Source: Prolixibacteraceae bacterium (GTDB lineage Bacteria; Bacteroidota; Bacteroidia; Bacteroidales; Prolixibacteraceae). Taken from it: a stretch of 56,498 nt of DNA. The stretch is taken from positions 1-56,498 of the forward strand of contig JALOCD010000009.1 in the NCBI GenBank assembly GCA_023228025.1, given 5' to 3'. Made by a program: the position numbers and the translations under genes. The stretch's first letter is position 1. Every line of letters begins with the position of its first letter. The notes below the pieces were generated by a model, which made no database searches, was not told the origin of the DNA, and was given only the letters and a program-made list of their open reading frames with translations. Shown in pieces: positions 35,824 to 46,300 of this stretch.

Positions 35824-37059
35824 TTAATATTGTATGGATTCAACCGGCTTTAGTTCAGCGGCTTTTTTGGCAGGAAGGTATCCGAAAGTTACTCCTACCA
35901 GAACAGAAAAACCAAAAGCGATAAATATTGAATACAAGGTCAGGCTGGTATGTACGGCAGTACCAAACGAAATAACAAATGAAAGCGAAATCCCCAAAAG
36001 CACGCCAATAATCCCGCCCGTTACACTCATAACAACTGCTTCTGTAACAAACTGGTTCAAAATGTCAATTTTGCAGGCCCCGATTGCCCTCCTGATACCA
36101 ATTTCGCTGGTCCGTTCCAGAACCGAGGCGAGCATGATATTCATGATGCCAATACCTCCAACAATTAATGAAATGGCAGCTATCGAGGCCAACAGAAGGT
36201 TATAAATCCGGGTCTCTTTCTCCTCTTGTTTCAATAACTCGAGCGGAATGATAATACTGAAATCGTTGTTGTTAAAATGGTGACGGTTTAGGATGCTACG
36301 GATGACTGCAGCCGACTGCGCCAGCTTATCCGAGTTTTCAAGTTTTACTGTTAATTGCTTTATTTCACTCGAAAACCGGTTTTCTTTTGGAATCCGTTTG
36401 GTAAAAGTTGAGAGCGGAATATAGATATCATTGTTCAGGTCACGCGAAGCCAGTTCTCCTACCGTTTCGGTGAACAGCGACTTGGTTTGCATGACCCCAA
36501 TCACCTCGAACCATTGGTCATCTATCTTCACACTTTGTCCTACAGGATTCTCATATCCAAACAGATCGTGCGCAACACTGGCGCCGAGAAAACAAACCTT
36601 CAGTTGGCGGTCATAGTGATCATTGTTAATGAACATACCATTCCCAATCTCATAGTTGAGTATTTTAACAATGGTTGGTGTAACTCCTATCACGGTAGCT
36701 TTGGAGGACTTATCACCAAATTTAGCGTCAATTTTTTTCTCAGTCTGAGGCGCCACATCAAGAACCCCAGGAACTATCTCCTTGATTACCTGGGCGTCCC
36801 TCAAGGATAATCCCTGCGAAAACTTCATTCTCACCTGCTCCAGATCGGATTCAGTCAAATCTTTATCCCTGATAATTATATTACTGATACCCATATCTTT
36901 ATACTTTGCAATGGCTTGCAGTTTAGCACCCTCTCCGATCGAAACCATCGTAATAACTGATGCGGTGCCAAAAATAATCCCGAGCATGGTGAGAAAAGAA
37001 CGGAACTTATGATCCATGATACTCAGCGCAGCAATTGTTAAATTTTCATTGAATTGCAT
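35824..37059 (-). CDS. MacB-type ABC permease
   Basis: 411 residues. One N-terminal helix (FLTMLGIIFGTASVITMVSIGEGA), a periplasmic MacB core of about 200 residues, then the FtsX domain with three helices ending GVTFGYLPAKKAAELKPVESIQY. IMLASVLERTSEIGIRRAIGA is the conserved coupling helix. As a half-size permease it would dimerise with two ATPase subunits. Two bases separate it from the third adaptor gene. Confidence 0.93.
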   Translation of the reverse strand: MQFNENLTIAALSIMDHKFRSFLTMLGIIFGTASVITMVSIGEGAKLQAIAKYKDMGISNIIIRDKDLTESDLEQVRMKFSQGLSLRDAQVIKEIVPGVLDVAPQTEKKIDAKFGDKSSKATVIGVTPTIVKILNYEIGNGMFINNDHYDRQLKVCFLGASVAHDLFGYENPVGQSVKIDDQWFEVIGVMQTKSLFTETVGELASRDLNNDIYIPLSTFTKRIPKENRFSSEIKQLTVKLENSDKLAQSAAVIRSILNRHHFNNNDFSIIIPLELLKQEEKETRIYNLLLASIAAISLIVGGIGIMNIMLASVLERTSEIGIRRAIGACKIDILNQFVTEAVVMSVTGGIIGVLLGISLSFVISFGTAVHTSLTLYSIFIAFGFSVLVGVTFGYLPAKKAAELKPVESIQY

Positions 37060-37061
37060 AA

Positions 37062-38306
37062 TCAGTTGTTTAAGAGGGTAAGTTCATTTTCGAAGGGGAC
37101 AACCTTCTGCCCAGGTTTTACATCCCCGGAGATGATCGTATGGTTGGTATTCGAAGGGCCGCTTTTGACTTCGACCTTCCTGGAAGAACCGCCTCGTTTA
37201 AGAAAAATGTACACATGCCCTTTGTCTTTTAAAAGACAGTTATTGGAGACAAATAGTTCCTTATCAGACTCATACAAAATATACTCGCAACTGACGGTCA
37301 TACCGGGCTTCAGACGCAAATCCGATTCAGAAATTTCGACAACCACTTTAAATACTTTCTCCTTTTCGAGGGTAAAGCAAATTTTGCTGATCTCTTTGAT
37401 GAACCCGTTGAATGGGACAGCCGGCAACGCATCGAGCCTCACAATGACCTTCATTCCGGGTTTCACTTTTTTATATTCAGCTTCATTGACATAGGTCTTC
37501 ACTTTCATTTGACTGATATCAGGAATACTAGCAATCATCATTCCCTGGTAGGGAGAATCGCCTAACCTCCAGTTTTGGGGATTTTGAGTAAAAATGTTCA
37601 TTGAGACCTGGAATAAACCATCACACGGAGAGTTGATCAGAAGCTGTTTCAGGTTTTCTTTGGCGCTTCGCAGATCATTTTTGCGCTGAATGACACGAAT
37701 TTTCTGAATCTGGTGATCATGCTTTTCCAAATCATAAGTTAGTTCAAGTTTCCGTTTTGCCTTTTTCAGCCTGATCGTCGCCTGTTGAAATTTCAACTCC
37801 TTAATTCTTCTTTTTGCGTCAGTATCAAACCTACTTCTATCCAATTCAAGTTTTTCAAGATCATAAGAGGCTTGTTCATTTTTCAATTGGGCTTGCAGAC
37901 CCTGGATATTCTCTTCGCTTTGTACCGCTTGCTTGTGGGCTGCTGCCAGTTCATTCTCGAGTTTGTCTTCCCCTTCCAAAATATACTTATAAATTGAAGA
38001 GGGGTCTAGTTTGACAATTGAATCACCTTTGTGGACAATTTTCCCATGTTCTGCCAGACCGATAATTTTAAACTGGTAACCATACTGGTAGGAAATCCGG
38101 GGCATCATAATATTGGATGCTTGAATGGCCTCCAGTTCACCTGCCTCAATGACCGATTGCCTGAATGAGCCTTTCATGACAGTATAATCTCCCGAAGTTC
38201 CACTACCGCATGATATTGACAATGTGATAAGCAGAAGGGAGCACAAACCCATGGTAATTCCGTTGAAACCCATGCGATATTTGTTTAATTGTATAATTTC
38301 AGTCAT
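37062..38306 (-). CDS. HlyD-type adaptor lipoprotein, third of three
   Basis: 414 residues with a lipoprotein signal ending LLITLSISC. Membrane fusion protein architecture: barrel-sandwich/lipoyl halves (EHGKIVHKGDSIVKLDPS and NSPCDGLFQVS), a long coiled coil (about 100-200, rich in KRKLELTYDLEKH), beta-barrel (PGMKVIVRLDALP, VVVEISESDLRLKPG) and a C-terminal membrane-proximal domain. Bridges permease and TolC. Sequence differs clearly from the two other adaptors, so it is not a recent duplicate. Confidence 0.88.
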   Translation of the reverse strand: MTEIIQLNKYRMGFNGITMGLCSLLLITLSISCGSGTSGDYTVMKGSFRQSVIEAGELEAIQASNIMMPRISYQYGYQFKIIGLAEHGKIVHKGDSIVKLDPSSIYKYILEGEDKLENELAAAHKQAVQSEENIQGLQAQLKNEQASYDLEKLELDRSRFDTDAKRRIKELKFQQATIRLKKAKRKLELTYDLEKHDHQIQKIRVIQRKNDLRSAKENLKQLLINSPCDGLFQVSMNIFTQNPQNWRLGDSPYQGMMIASIPDISQMKVKTYVNEAEYKKVKPGMKVIVRLDALPAVPFNGFIKEISKICFTLEKEKVFKVVVEISESDLRLKPGMTVSCEYILYESDKELFVSNNCLLKDKGHVYIFLKRGGSSRKVEVKSGPSNTNHTIISGDVKPGQKVVPFENELTLLNN

Positions 38307-38322
38307 AATGGTTATTTAAATA

Positions 38323-39558
38323 CTATTTACCATTTGATTTGGTCTTGTCGTTCTCCTTGCCCTCCTCCTTATTGAGAAAGGGATCGGTTAGTGCCAGTTC
38401 CTCATTTTCTTCCAATCCATCTTTAACAACCACAAAATCAGTATTCACCGCCCCTATCTTAATATCCTTGCGTTTGAAACCTGATGATGTTTTAACATAA
38501 ACAAATTCATTCCCATTGTCCTTAAAAATCACCTCTACAGGAACATACAATACCCCCTTCAATTCACTAATTTTAATTTTACAGCTTACCGTCAGACCAG
38601 GTAATAGACTGATCGCCTTATTATTAATTAATATTTGAACTGGAAATATTTTTATTTTGGACTTTGAATCCTTGTTCTGAGCCAGATTGGCAATGGTTAT
38701 CACTTTCCCGGTAAAGATGGTATCCGAATAGGCATCAGGCTTTATTTCAGCTGTCAATCCCGTAGTAATTTTTGCAATATCAACCTCATTTATTTTTACC
38801 TCTGCCAACATTTCTTTCATGTCGGGTAATTCAATCAAGGTGGTTCCGGAGTAGGGCTGATCACCCGCCTGCCATTTCTGGCTCGTTATCCAGTTGTCTT
38901 TAAGGATGGCTATTCCGGATCCGGGACTTATCACAAAAAGGTCATTTACAGTACCATTGGCATTATCCAGGGTGGCTTTTAACTGTTTCATGCTTAAGGT
39001 CCGCTGAAAAATATCTTCCTTTTGAATCTTCTTCCGGTTCTCAATTTGTTCTTTTGCCCGCGCAAGGGCAATATTCGCTGTTTCTAGTTTTAGATTAATC
39101 TCCTTTTTGGTCACTTCAGATTCATAGGTTGCCTGCTCAAAGTTGATTTTTGAAATCTTCTGGGAGATCCGCGTTATTTCGAGATCCGATTCAAGATCTT
39201 CTATTTCTGACTGTTGCGTTGCCTTCAGTTTCTCGAATTCGGCATTTGCAATTTCAAGCTGCTGTTGCGTGGTGATGATTGCTTTCTTCAATTCCGAAGC
39301 ATCAAATGTGATGACAGTATCCCCTTTGTTTACCTCCTTGCCGTCACCTACAATATTTGTGATTTTAAGGTTCCCGTAGCGGTACGAGATATTTGGTGCA
39401 TTGATACTGATTGACTTAACAGCCTTCACGGTCCCCTCTTCTGTCAGTTCTTCAGTGAAAGTGCCCCTTTTAACAATTGTAGTCTGAACATCCTGAACTA
39501 CTTTTCCCTTGCATGCTGCAAGTCCGAGGCAAATAAAAAGAATCATATTTTTGTTCAT
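38323..39558 (-). CDS. HlyD-type adaptor lipoprotein, second of three
   Basis: 411 residues. ATG 39558 gives the lipoprotein signal MILFICLGLAAC; an upstream in-frame start at 39588 would spoil it. Lipoyl halves (DGKEVNKGDTVITFDAS and FVISPGSGIAIL), a coiled coil of about 100 residues (ATQQSEIEDLESDLEITRI), beta-barrel (EIKPDAYSDTIFTG, LLPGLTVSC) and a Lys/Glu-rich tail. 16 bp before the third adaptor gene. Confidence 0.88.
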   Translation of the reverse strand: MNKNMILFICLGLAACKGKVVQDVQTTIVKRGTFTEELTEEGTVKAVKSISINAPNISYRYGNLKITNIVGDGKEVNKGDTVITFDASELKKAIITTQQQLEIANAEFEKLKATQQSEIEDLESDLEITRISQKISKINFEQATYESEVTKKEINLKLETANIALARAKEQIENRKKIQKEDIFQRTLSMKQLKATLDNANGTVNDLFVISPGSGIAILKDNWITSQKWQAGDQPYSGTTLIELPDMKEMLAEVKINEVDIAKITTGLTAEIKPDAYSDTIFTGKVITIANLAQNKDSKSKIKIFPVQILINNKAISLLPGLTVSCKIKISELKGVLYVPVEVIFKDNGNEFVYVKTSSGFKRKDIKIGAVNTDFVVVKDGLEENEELALTDPFLNKEEGKENDKTKSNGK

Positions 39559-39692
39559 ATGTTTATAATTTTGTTTTTCAATGGCCATATGGAACTCCCA
39601 TTAATCATCCTCCTGTGTGTGAAAGATTTTCTCATGGTCGTTTCATAATCAGGGAATTTTACAAATTATTTTCAGGTCGATAAAATGAAATG

Positions 39693-41009
39693 CTAATACT
39701 TTATGGTCGATTTTTTTGGGATTGAATCGTGTTTTGGCAAGCCGGAAGCGCTTTTATTACCGACTTTGATATTCCCCTCTTTTTTTACAAGATCGTAGGG
39801 AGGCTCCATCAACGCAACGGTCTCATTTCCTGAAAGTCCTTTTGAAATGATGCTCTTTGAATTGTTGGAGAGGCCGGTTTCAACGACAACAGGTGTAAAT
39901 TTCCCATTTTCTGCAACATAGACTATTTTCAGACTGTCTTTTCTAAATATGGCGACCGAAGGGACAACAATGGTATCTTTCACCTGATCGACAATGATCC
40001 GGCAGGATGCACTCAACCCCGGTCTCATCTGAAGGTGACAACTGTCGACGCTTACAATCACTTCATAGCGCTTGACGGTAGGTTTCTCAGCCTGTGCTTT
40101 CCCTGCAAGGGATTTCCTTTTAATTTTTCCGGTTGTATTAAGGTTGGACAAGGCATCTACCCCGATCAAAACCTTTTGGTTGGTTTGAATTCGTTTGTAA
40201 TCAGCCTCCGGAACCTCTACCGAAACCTGCATCTCTTTCATGTCGGGGAATTGCAATAACGGCATATTGCTAAAGACGCTGCTTTTTTCTTCTATCTTTC
40301 CCCCGAAGGTTCCAACCCCATTGCCCATAAACATCCTCAAAGGTGACTCATAATGAATTACAATTCCATCACCAGGGGAAACCAGGGTGAGCGAATTGAT
40401 CTGATCCTGCGATACTTTGATACGGCTTTTTTGCATCATTATACGGGATCTCAACTGCATGATCTCCGAATTATCTATTCTCGCCTGGGCAAGTACCTTC
40501 TTTTGCAGTTTCTTTTTTTCAACTTTTGCCCTTTCCATGTCAAGGGAAATCAACTCTTGCTTGACGGAAGGGACAAATTTTAGCTGGATTGAATCGAGCA
40601 TGCTGATGGCAATCTGGGCCTTATTGGTCTCGACCTGCGCTTTTAATACGGCCTTCTCCATCGCGTTGTCGGCCACAAGTTTTTTCATGTCCGCCTCCAA
40701 CTTTTCGAGATCAATGTTAAATGATTCAAGATTAAGCACGAGCTCAGGCGCTTCCAGGATGCAGATGGTGTCACCTTTTTTTACATGAGTGCCCTCTTTG
40801 GTCAGGTAAGCCACAGTCATACCTCCTGAAACGTATACTCTTGGCGACACAATCGTGAAGTTGTTGACAGCCTGAATTACTCCGTTTGCATCGATTGACT
40901 CAACATAGTCAGACCGTTTGAGGTCATAAGTGATCATACTTACCTTCTTTCCGTCACAACCGGGAAAAAACATACATATCAGTATGATGTAAATTAGGTC
41001 TTTTTGCAT
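39693..41009 (-). CDS. HlyD-type adaptor lipoprotein, first of three
   Basis: 438 residues. ATG 41009 starts a lipoprotein signal ILICMFFPGC. Lipoyl motif TKEGTHVKKGDTICILEAPE, coiled coil about 80-190 (EADMKKLVADNAMEKAVLKA), second lipoyl half LVSPGDGIVIHYESP, and beta-barrel (VLIGVDALSNLNTTGKI, LQMRPGLSASC). The C-terminal tail is Ser/Lys rich. First gene of the operon; a 134-bp gap to the next adaptor could hold a second promoter. Confidence 0.88.
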   Translation of the reverse strand: MQKDLIYIILICMFFPGCDGKKVSMITYDLKRSDYVESIDANGVIQAVNNFTIVSPRVYVSGGMTVAYLTKEGTHVKKGDTICILEAPELVLNLESFNIDLEKLEADMKKLVADNAMEKAVLKAQVETNKAQIAISMLDSIQLKFVPSVKQELISLDMERAKVEKKKLQKKVLAQARIDNSEIMQLRSRIMMQKSRIKVSQDQINSLTLVSPGDGIVIHYESPLRMFMGNGVGTFGGKIEEKSSVFSNMPLLQFPDMKEMQVSVEVPEADYKRIQTNQKVLIGVDALSNLNTTGKIKRKSLAGKAQAEKPTVKRYEVIVSVDSCHLQMRPGLSASCRIIVDQVKDTIVVPSVAIFRKDSLKIVYVAENGKFTPVVVETGLSNNSKSIISKGLSGNETVALMEPPYDLVKKEGNIKVGNKSASGLPKHDSIPKKSTIKY

Positions 41010-41349
41010 CAATGTATATATTTAGGCATTGGTAGGTAATGTCGATTGCCAGGAGAAAATTAAACATAAATTTTCAATTTTATTAACTTCGATATATTAA
41101 AAAATGCAAAAAAGTCGTATATTATGTAAAAATCCGTCTGTTTAGATTCATTCAATTTAACGATCAAGAATACCTCAGGGGAAAATTGTAACATTAAAAA
41201 AGGCAGTTACAACAATCTGCAACTGCCTTTTTTGATCCATTCTGCCATAGGAAGTTATCATACTTCCAATTGATTTTGAGCGCGTTATCGAATTTTTCTT
41301 GAGATTTCTGTCGTTTCCTTTGAACCCCAAATCGTAAAAGAAGTGAGCG
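41010..41349. other. Intergenic region upstream of the efflux operon
   Basis: Divergence is not the case here: both neighbours are on the minus strand. The region holds the cytochrome terminator at 41196-41233 and an AT-rich stretch (about 41050-41150) where the efflux operon promoter must lie. I see no clear TAnnTTTG box and no gene. Confidence 0.45.
41196..41233. terminator. Bidirectional-type terminator after the cytochrome gene
   Basis: A 13-bp perfect stem (AAAAAAGGCAGTT / AACTGCCTTTTTT) with a 12-nt loop. On the minus strand it ends in a T-run and lies about 115 bp past the cytochrome stop. Confidence 0.85.
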
Positions 41350-41814
41350 TCACCGGGTTATACTTTTGCTTCTCACCATGGCTACATCAGCGGGTAAAAC
41401 AGGGCCCGCTTCATTGCCAAAATTCTGTCTGATATAAGTTAATATCAAGGCAATCTCATCGTCTGTCAGATTATTCTGTTTTGGCATTACCTGACTGTAT
41501 TGATCCCCGTTAACCTCTATGTCGCCCACGAGTCCCTTGAGCAAGACATTGATCAGTTTGTCTTTATCGCCTGTCACCCAATCACTTTTCATGACAGGGG
41601 GGAACATATTCGGTACACCGCTTCCATCTTTCTGGTGGCATTGGAGGCAATATTTGATGTATAAGTTTTCACCAACCTTCGTCGATGACTCCTTTTCCAT
41701 TGTTGGAGAATTCAGACCGGTTGCCATCGGTTTAACAAAATTTGAAGCCTGGCCCCCGAAGAATAAAACGAACAATCCTGCAAAAAACAGTAAACGGGCT
41801 AATTTCATGGACAT
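41350..41814 (-). CDS. Cytochrome c partner of the sugar dehydrogenase
   Basis: 154 residues with a signal peptide. One heme site CLQCH in YIKYCLQCHQKDGSGVPNMFPP and a distal Met in YSQVMPKQN, followed by LTDDEIALILTYIRQNFG: a class I c-type cytochrome. It should take electrons from the neighbouring PQQ-type dehydrogenase in the periplasm and pass them on to the respiratory chain. 68 bp after that gene on the same strand. Confidence 0.9.
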   Translation of the reverse strand: MSMKLARLLFFAGLFVLFFGGQASNFVKPMATGLNSPTMEKESSTKVGENLYIKYCLQCHQKDGSGVPNMFPPVMKSDWVTGDKDKLINVLLKGLVGDIEVNGDQYSQVMPKQNNLTDDEIALILTYIRQNFGNEAGPVLPADVAMVRSKSITR

Positions 41815-41882
41815 ATTCCAAAATTTGAATTTTACAAAAATGGTTAATACTGATACAGATGTAATTAGTGGATTTTTTCGTT

Positions 41883-43175
41883 TTAATGATAGCTAATCTT
41901 CCAAAGTTTTCCCTTGGTATCTTCAACTACATACATTGAACCGTCGGGGCCAATTGCCAGTCCGCAGGGACGGGACATGGCATCGCGGGGGCTTTTGATC
42001 ACCGGAACTCCGGCGAAATTATCGGCAAAGACTTCCCAGCCTCCCGAAGGAAGTTCTCCCCGGAAGGGAACAAAAACGATATTGTAACCTTTTTGTTCCT
42101 GTGGCGCCCTGTTCCATGATCCGTGAAATGCAATGAATGCACCCTTGTGATAATATTCGGGAAATTGTTTCCCGGTGTAGAAAAGCAGATCGTTGGGGGC
42201 GTAATGCGCGGGGAAAGCCATGATTGGAAGCTGTTTCCCTGTTTTATCCACGGTTTTGCCATCACCGCCATATTCCGGGGCCACCATCTTTTTATTCAGG
42301 AAAGGGTCAAAATAGCAATAGGGCCAGCCACAATCAGAACCGTCTGTTAACAGGAAAAATTCTTCTGCCGGTTTTGTTACCCCATCATCTTCCGTAAAAT
42401 ATTCAGGCCAGAATTCGTGCAACTGATCCCGTCCATGCTGAACAGCGTACAAATGATTGGCAATTGGGTTCCATCGCAGCGCCACACAATTGCGCAATCC
42501 GGTAGCGTAGCGATAGCCGTCCTTCATTTGAACCTGACCCAGTTTATCTGCTTTGAACCGCCATATTCCGGCAAAACTTTGCAACAACGGACAAGGTGCC
42601 ATACCCGGAGTGTGCAGTGTCCGGTCGGGGTCCTGGCAGGCATTCGCAGGTGCGCCAACATTCACGTACAGGTTATTCTCATTGTCAAATGTGATGGATT
42701 TCATACCGTGCTGCCTGTTTTTCAAGAAGCCTGAAACGACAACTTCGCAGGTTGTATCAGGCAGTAATTCGCCCTGACGCAATTTGTAACGAACGACCAT
42801 GGTATCCGCATCAGCCCCGACATAGAGATATCCATCTTGGATTCCGATTCCGGTGCCGGCATATCGTCCAAAATACCGGATAACATCCGCTTTACCATCG
42901 TTGTCTGTATCACGCAGGGCGACAATCCCCTTTTTATCCTTTAATCTATACAGGATCACATACATATCCCCATTATCATTGATGGCTATATGCCTGCCCT
43001 GCCCGAGATTGTTGGCTACTACAATACTCGTAAAACCTTTGGGAAGAACAAGTTCGTCATTGGCTTGCCCGGGCTGGGAAAAGCCGTTTACTGATAAGAA
43101 AAGCAGAACAATCAAACTAACTGCATTCAGGATAAGTCGTTTTAGAAACTGATTCAAAACAGCTGTTGCTTTCAT
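41883..43175 (-). CDS. Sorbosone dehydrogenase-like PQQ-dependent sugar dehydrogenase
   Basis: 430 residues, signal peptide ending VNGFSQ. A six-bladed beta-propeller of the soluble glucose/sorbosone dehydrogenase family: LPKGFTSIVVANNLGQGRHIA, DTDNDGKAD, GIGIQDGYLYVG, KSITFDNENNLYVNVG, ATGLRNCVALRWNP, YAVQHGRDQL, GSDCGWPYCYFD, FIAFHGSWNRAPQEQ and GPDGSMYVVEDTKGKLWKI. These enzymes oxidise aldoses or sorbosone with PQQ; no PQQ synthesis genes are in the window, so the cofactor may be scavenged. Forms an operon with the cytochrome c gene. Confidence 0.85.
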   Translation of the reverse strand: MKATAVLNQFLKRLILNAVSLIVLLFLSVNGFSQPGQANDELVLPKGFTSIVVANNLGQGRHIAINDNGDMYVILYRLKDKKGIVALRDTDNDGKADVIRYFGRYAGTGIGIQDGYLYVGADADTMVVRYKLRQGELLPDTTCEVVVSGFLKNRQHGMKSITFDNENNLYVNVGAPANACQDPDRTLHTPGMAPCPLLQSFAGIWRFKADKLGQVQMKDGYRYATGLRNCVALRWNPIANHLYAVQHGRDQLHEFWPEYFTEDDGVTKPAEEFFLLTDGSDCGWPYCYFDPFLNKKMVAPEYGGDGKTVDKTGKQLPIMAFPAHYAPNDLLFYTGKQFPEYYHKGAFIAFHGSWNRAPQEQKGYNIVFVPFRGELPSGGWEVFADNFAGVPVIKSPRDAMSRPCGLAIGPDGSMYVVEDTKGKLWKISYH

Positions 43176-43304
43176 ACTTACATGAATTTAATTCTAAGAA
43201 TGTAATTTATATACGTTGAATTCGGCAGATTGTTCAAGTAGCGATAATTTTTTTATCAATCAAATGATTAATACCATTTTGTATAGGAATTCGATCCAAA
43301 TTGC

Positions 43305-43312
43305 TATTTTTG
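43305..43312 (+). promoter_or_regulatory. -7 box TATTTTTG for the giant surface protein
   Basis: Exact TAnnTTTG match about 58 bp before the ATG at 43370. A TTTTG lies 23 bp upstream (43277-43281), close to the -33 position, so this is the best-formed promoter in the window. Confidence 0.6.
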
Positions 43313-43369
43313 ATTGACTGATTAGCTCACAACTTGTTTTTTTTGCCAAAGCTGCTAACACCAAAAAAC

Positions 43370-46300
43370 ATGAAGAAAAATTTTCTTTTGCTCCTTTTAT
43401 TGGGAGTTTCATCCCTGACATTTGCCCAGTTGGGTACCCCGACAATTTCAGCTCCGGCCAATGGAGCAACATATTATGTGGGTTCAACAATCAGTTTTTC
43501 ATGGACCTCTGTTACGGATGCCCTCTCCTATGATGTTGAATTTGATGCCGGTACGGGTTATTCTTTTTCTGCAAATGTAGTTGGCACTGGTTATGATATG
43601 ACGCTTGCCGTCTCAAATACCGGACCGCATACATGGCATGTCAGGGCTAAAAACGCCTCAGTAACAGGCCTTTGGTCAACCTCACAAAGCTATTCGGTGA
43701 TTGGAATCCCTGGAGTCCCAACGACCGTTAATCCGGCCAATGCTTCGAATATTACCTACAATACTGCAACCAATTTCACCTGGAATGCGGTGACCAATGC
43801 CACCGGTTATAAGATTCAATTCGATAACGATGCCCCAATTGTTGTGTCAGGAACTACTTATCCAAAAACTTTTACATCTCTGGGAAGCCATACCTGGAAA
43901 GTTCTCGCCTCCAATCCTGCGGGTGAAAGTGGCTGGAGTACCTCCAAAACTTTAACAGTAGTTCTTGGGACTCCTTCCCTGACTTCCCCTGCGAATACCT
44001 TCAGGGCATATGTCGGATCAACATTAAACTTTTCCTGGACTCCGGTTGGAGGAGCTACCTCCTATGAAATTGAGCTCGATCCCGGGCTTGGCTATGCCAC
44101 TCTAAGCAATGTTTCGGGGACAACGCTAAACTTTCTTCTCAGTGCATCTGCAGTTGGCAGCCATTCCTGGCATGTGCGTGCGAAGAATGGTCCTTCGATT
44201 GGAAACTGGTCTGCCACCAGGAGCTATACCGTAGTTGGTATTCCAGCCGTACCAACGACCAATACCCCTCAGAATGGGGCGACAATCAATTTTGGTTTGA
44301 ACACAAATTTTACATGGAACAATGTTGCCACCGCAACAAGTTACCAGATACAGTTCGACAATGATGCGCCGATTACTGTTTCAGGAACCGCCTATTCCCG
44401 TTCCTTCAACACTTTCGGGATCCATACCTGGAAAGTACTGGCCTCAAATGATGCCGGAGACAGCGGTTGGAGTAGTGTCAGGACAATAACCATTGCCCTT
44501 GCCGCACCGCCACTTAACTCGCCGTCCAATGGATCAACCGCTTATGACGGATCAAACCTTGATTTTTCATGGACTTCAATTCCAGGCGCTACCACCTATG
44601 ATATTGAATTTGACGAAGGACTTGGATCAGCAACCCTTATAAATGTTCCAACTGTCAGCTACATAAAGGCGCTTACAACTTCTTATGTCGGCCAACACAC
44701 CTGGCATGTGAGAGGCGTAGCTGGTTCAACGATCGGGCAATGGTCCCAAACAAGAACATTTATTGTAGCCGGAGTGCCAGCTATTCCTACAAACCTAAAT
44801 CCAGCAACTGAATCAACAGTTACTTATGAAATTGCCGCAAATTTTACATGGAATACGGTGCAATATGCGACCAGTTACCAGATTCAATTTGATTCGGAAG
44901 TTCCGTTGACTGTTTCGAACAGTTCATATTCAAGGACATTCAATACATTGGGTAATCATACCTGGAAAGTTAAGGCCATCAACGCTGCCGGGGAGAGCGG
45001 CTGGAGTGTTGTGAACAACTTCACGGTAGTTTTGGGTATTCCGCTTCTCTCATCTCCAGCGAATGCCAACACTTTTTATGTTGGGGAGACAGCGAGTTTT
45101 TCATGGTCATCCGTTGCAGGGGCTACATCCTACGATGTGGAATTTGATGCCGGGCTTGGAACCGTCACCCAATCCAATGTTGCAGGGATCAGCATGAATG
45201 TTACCCTCGTTGCCAACCAGGCCGGCACGCACACCTGGCATGTACGCGCCAAAAATGGGGCGGTCCTTGGTGGATGGTCAGCCACTCGCTCCATTACGAT
45301 TATTGGAATTCCGGTGGTTCCGACGACTACAACTCCGGCAAGCGGATCGTCCATCTTTTATGACGCAGCTACTGCCTTTTCGTGGAATGCAGTTCAGAAT
45401 GCCACCAGTTACAAAATTCAGTTTGATTCAGAAACACCAATCACGGTTACCGGTACCTCCTACACACGGACATACAGTTCGTTCGGGAGCCATACCTGGA
45501 AAGTTCTTGCCTCCAACGATGCGGGAGACAGCGGTTGGAGCAGTTCGAAGACTTTCACTGTTGCCCTAGGCATACCAGCCATGTCGGCCCCTGCAAACGG
45601 ATCTACCGCCTATATCAATACCAATTTGAATTTCACATGGACCTCTGTCGCCGGAGCAACCTCCTATGACATAGAGTTTGATACCGGATTAGGTTCCGTC
45701 TCACTTTCTAACGTTGTTGTCACCTCCAAACAATGGGCGCTTGTTGCCGCAAACGTTGGAAACCATACCTGGCGTGTCAGGGCTCGGAACAGCAATTCTG
45801 TCGGACTGTGGACTCAAACCAGGACCTTCACAGTTGCCGGTATTCCGGCTATCCCCGTCACCACCAATCCGCCTCCGGAAGGTACAGTTCCATACAATAC
45901 GCCTGCTTTTTTTGCCTGGAATGCGGTTCAGAATGCCACTAGTTATAAAATTCAGTTTGATTCAGAAGTCCCGATTTCTGTCACTGGGACAAACTTTCCC
46001 AGAACATTCAGCGATCTTTCGGCACATACATGGAAAGTTAAGGCAGTTAATGCTGCCGGGGAAAGTGGTTGGAGCACGGTTAAGAATTTTACGGTGATAC
46101 TTGGCACACCAAATTTAACATCCCCGGCAAATGCGTCGACGCAATATGTTGGCACGACCCTGGAATTTTCCTGGACATCTGTATCCGGTGCAACCTCCTA
46201 CGATATTGAGTTTGATGCAGGATTAGGATATGCCTACTTAACCAATGTTTCGGGCAATACCTTTAACCTACCGCTTACAGTTGCGAATGTCGGGCCGCAT

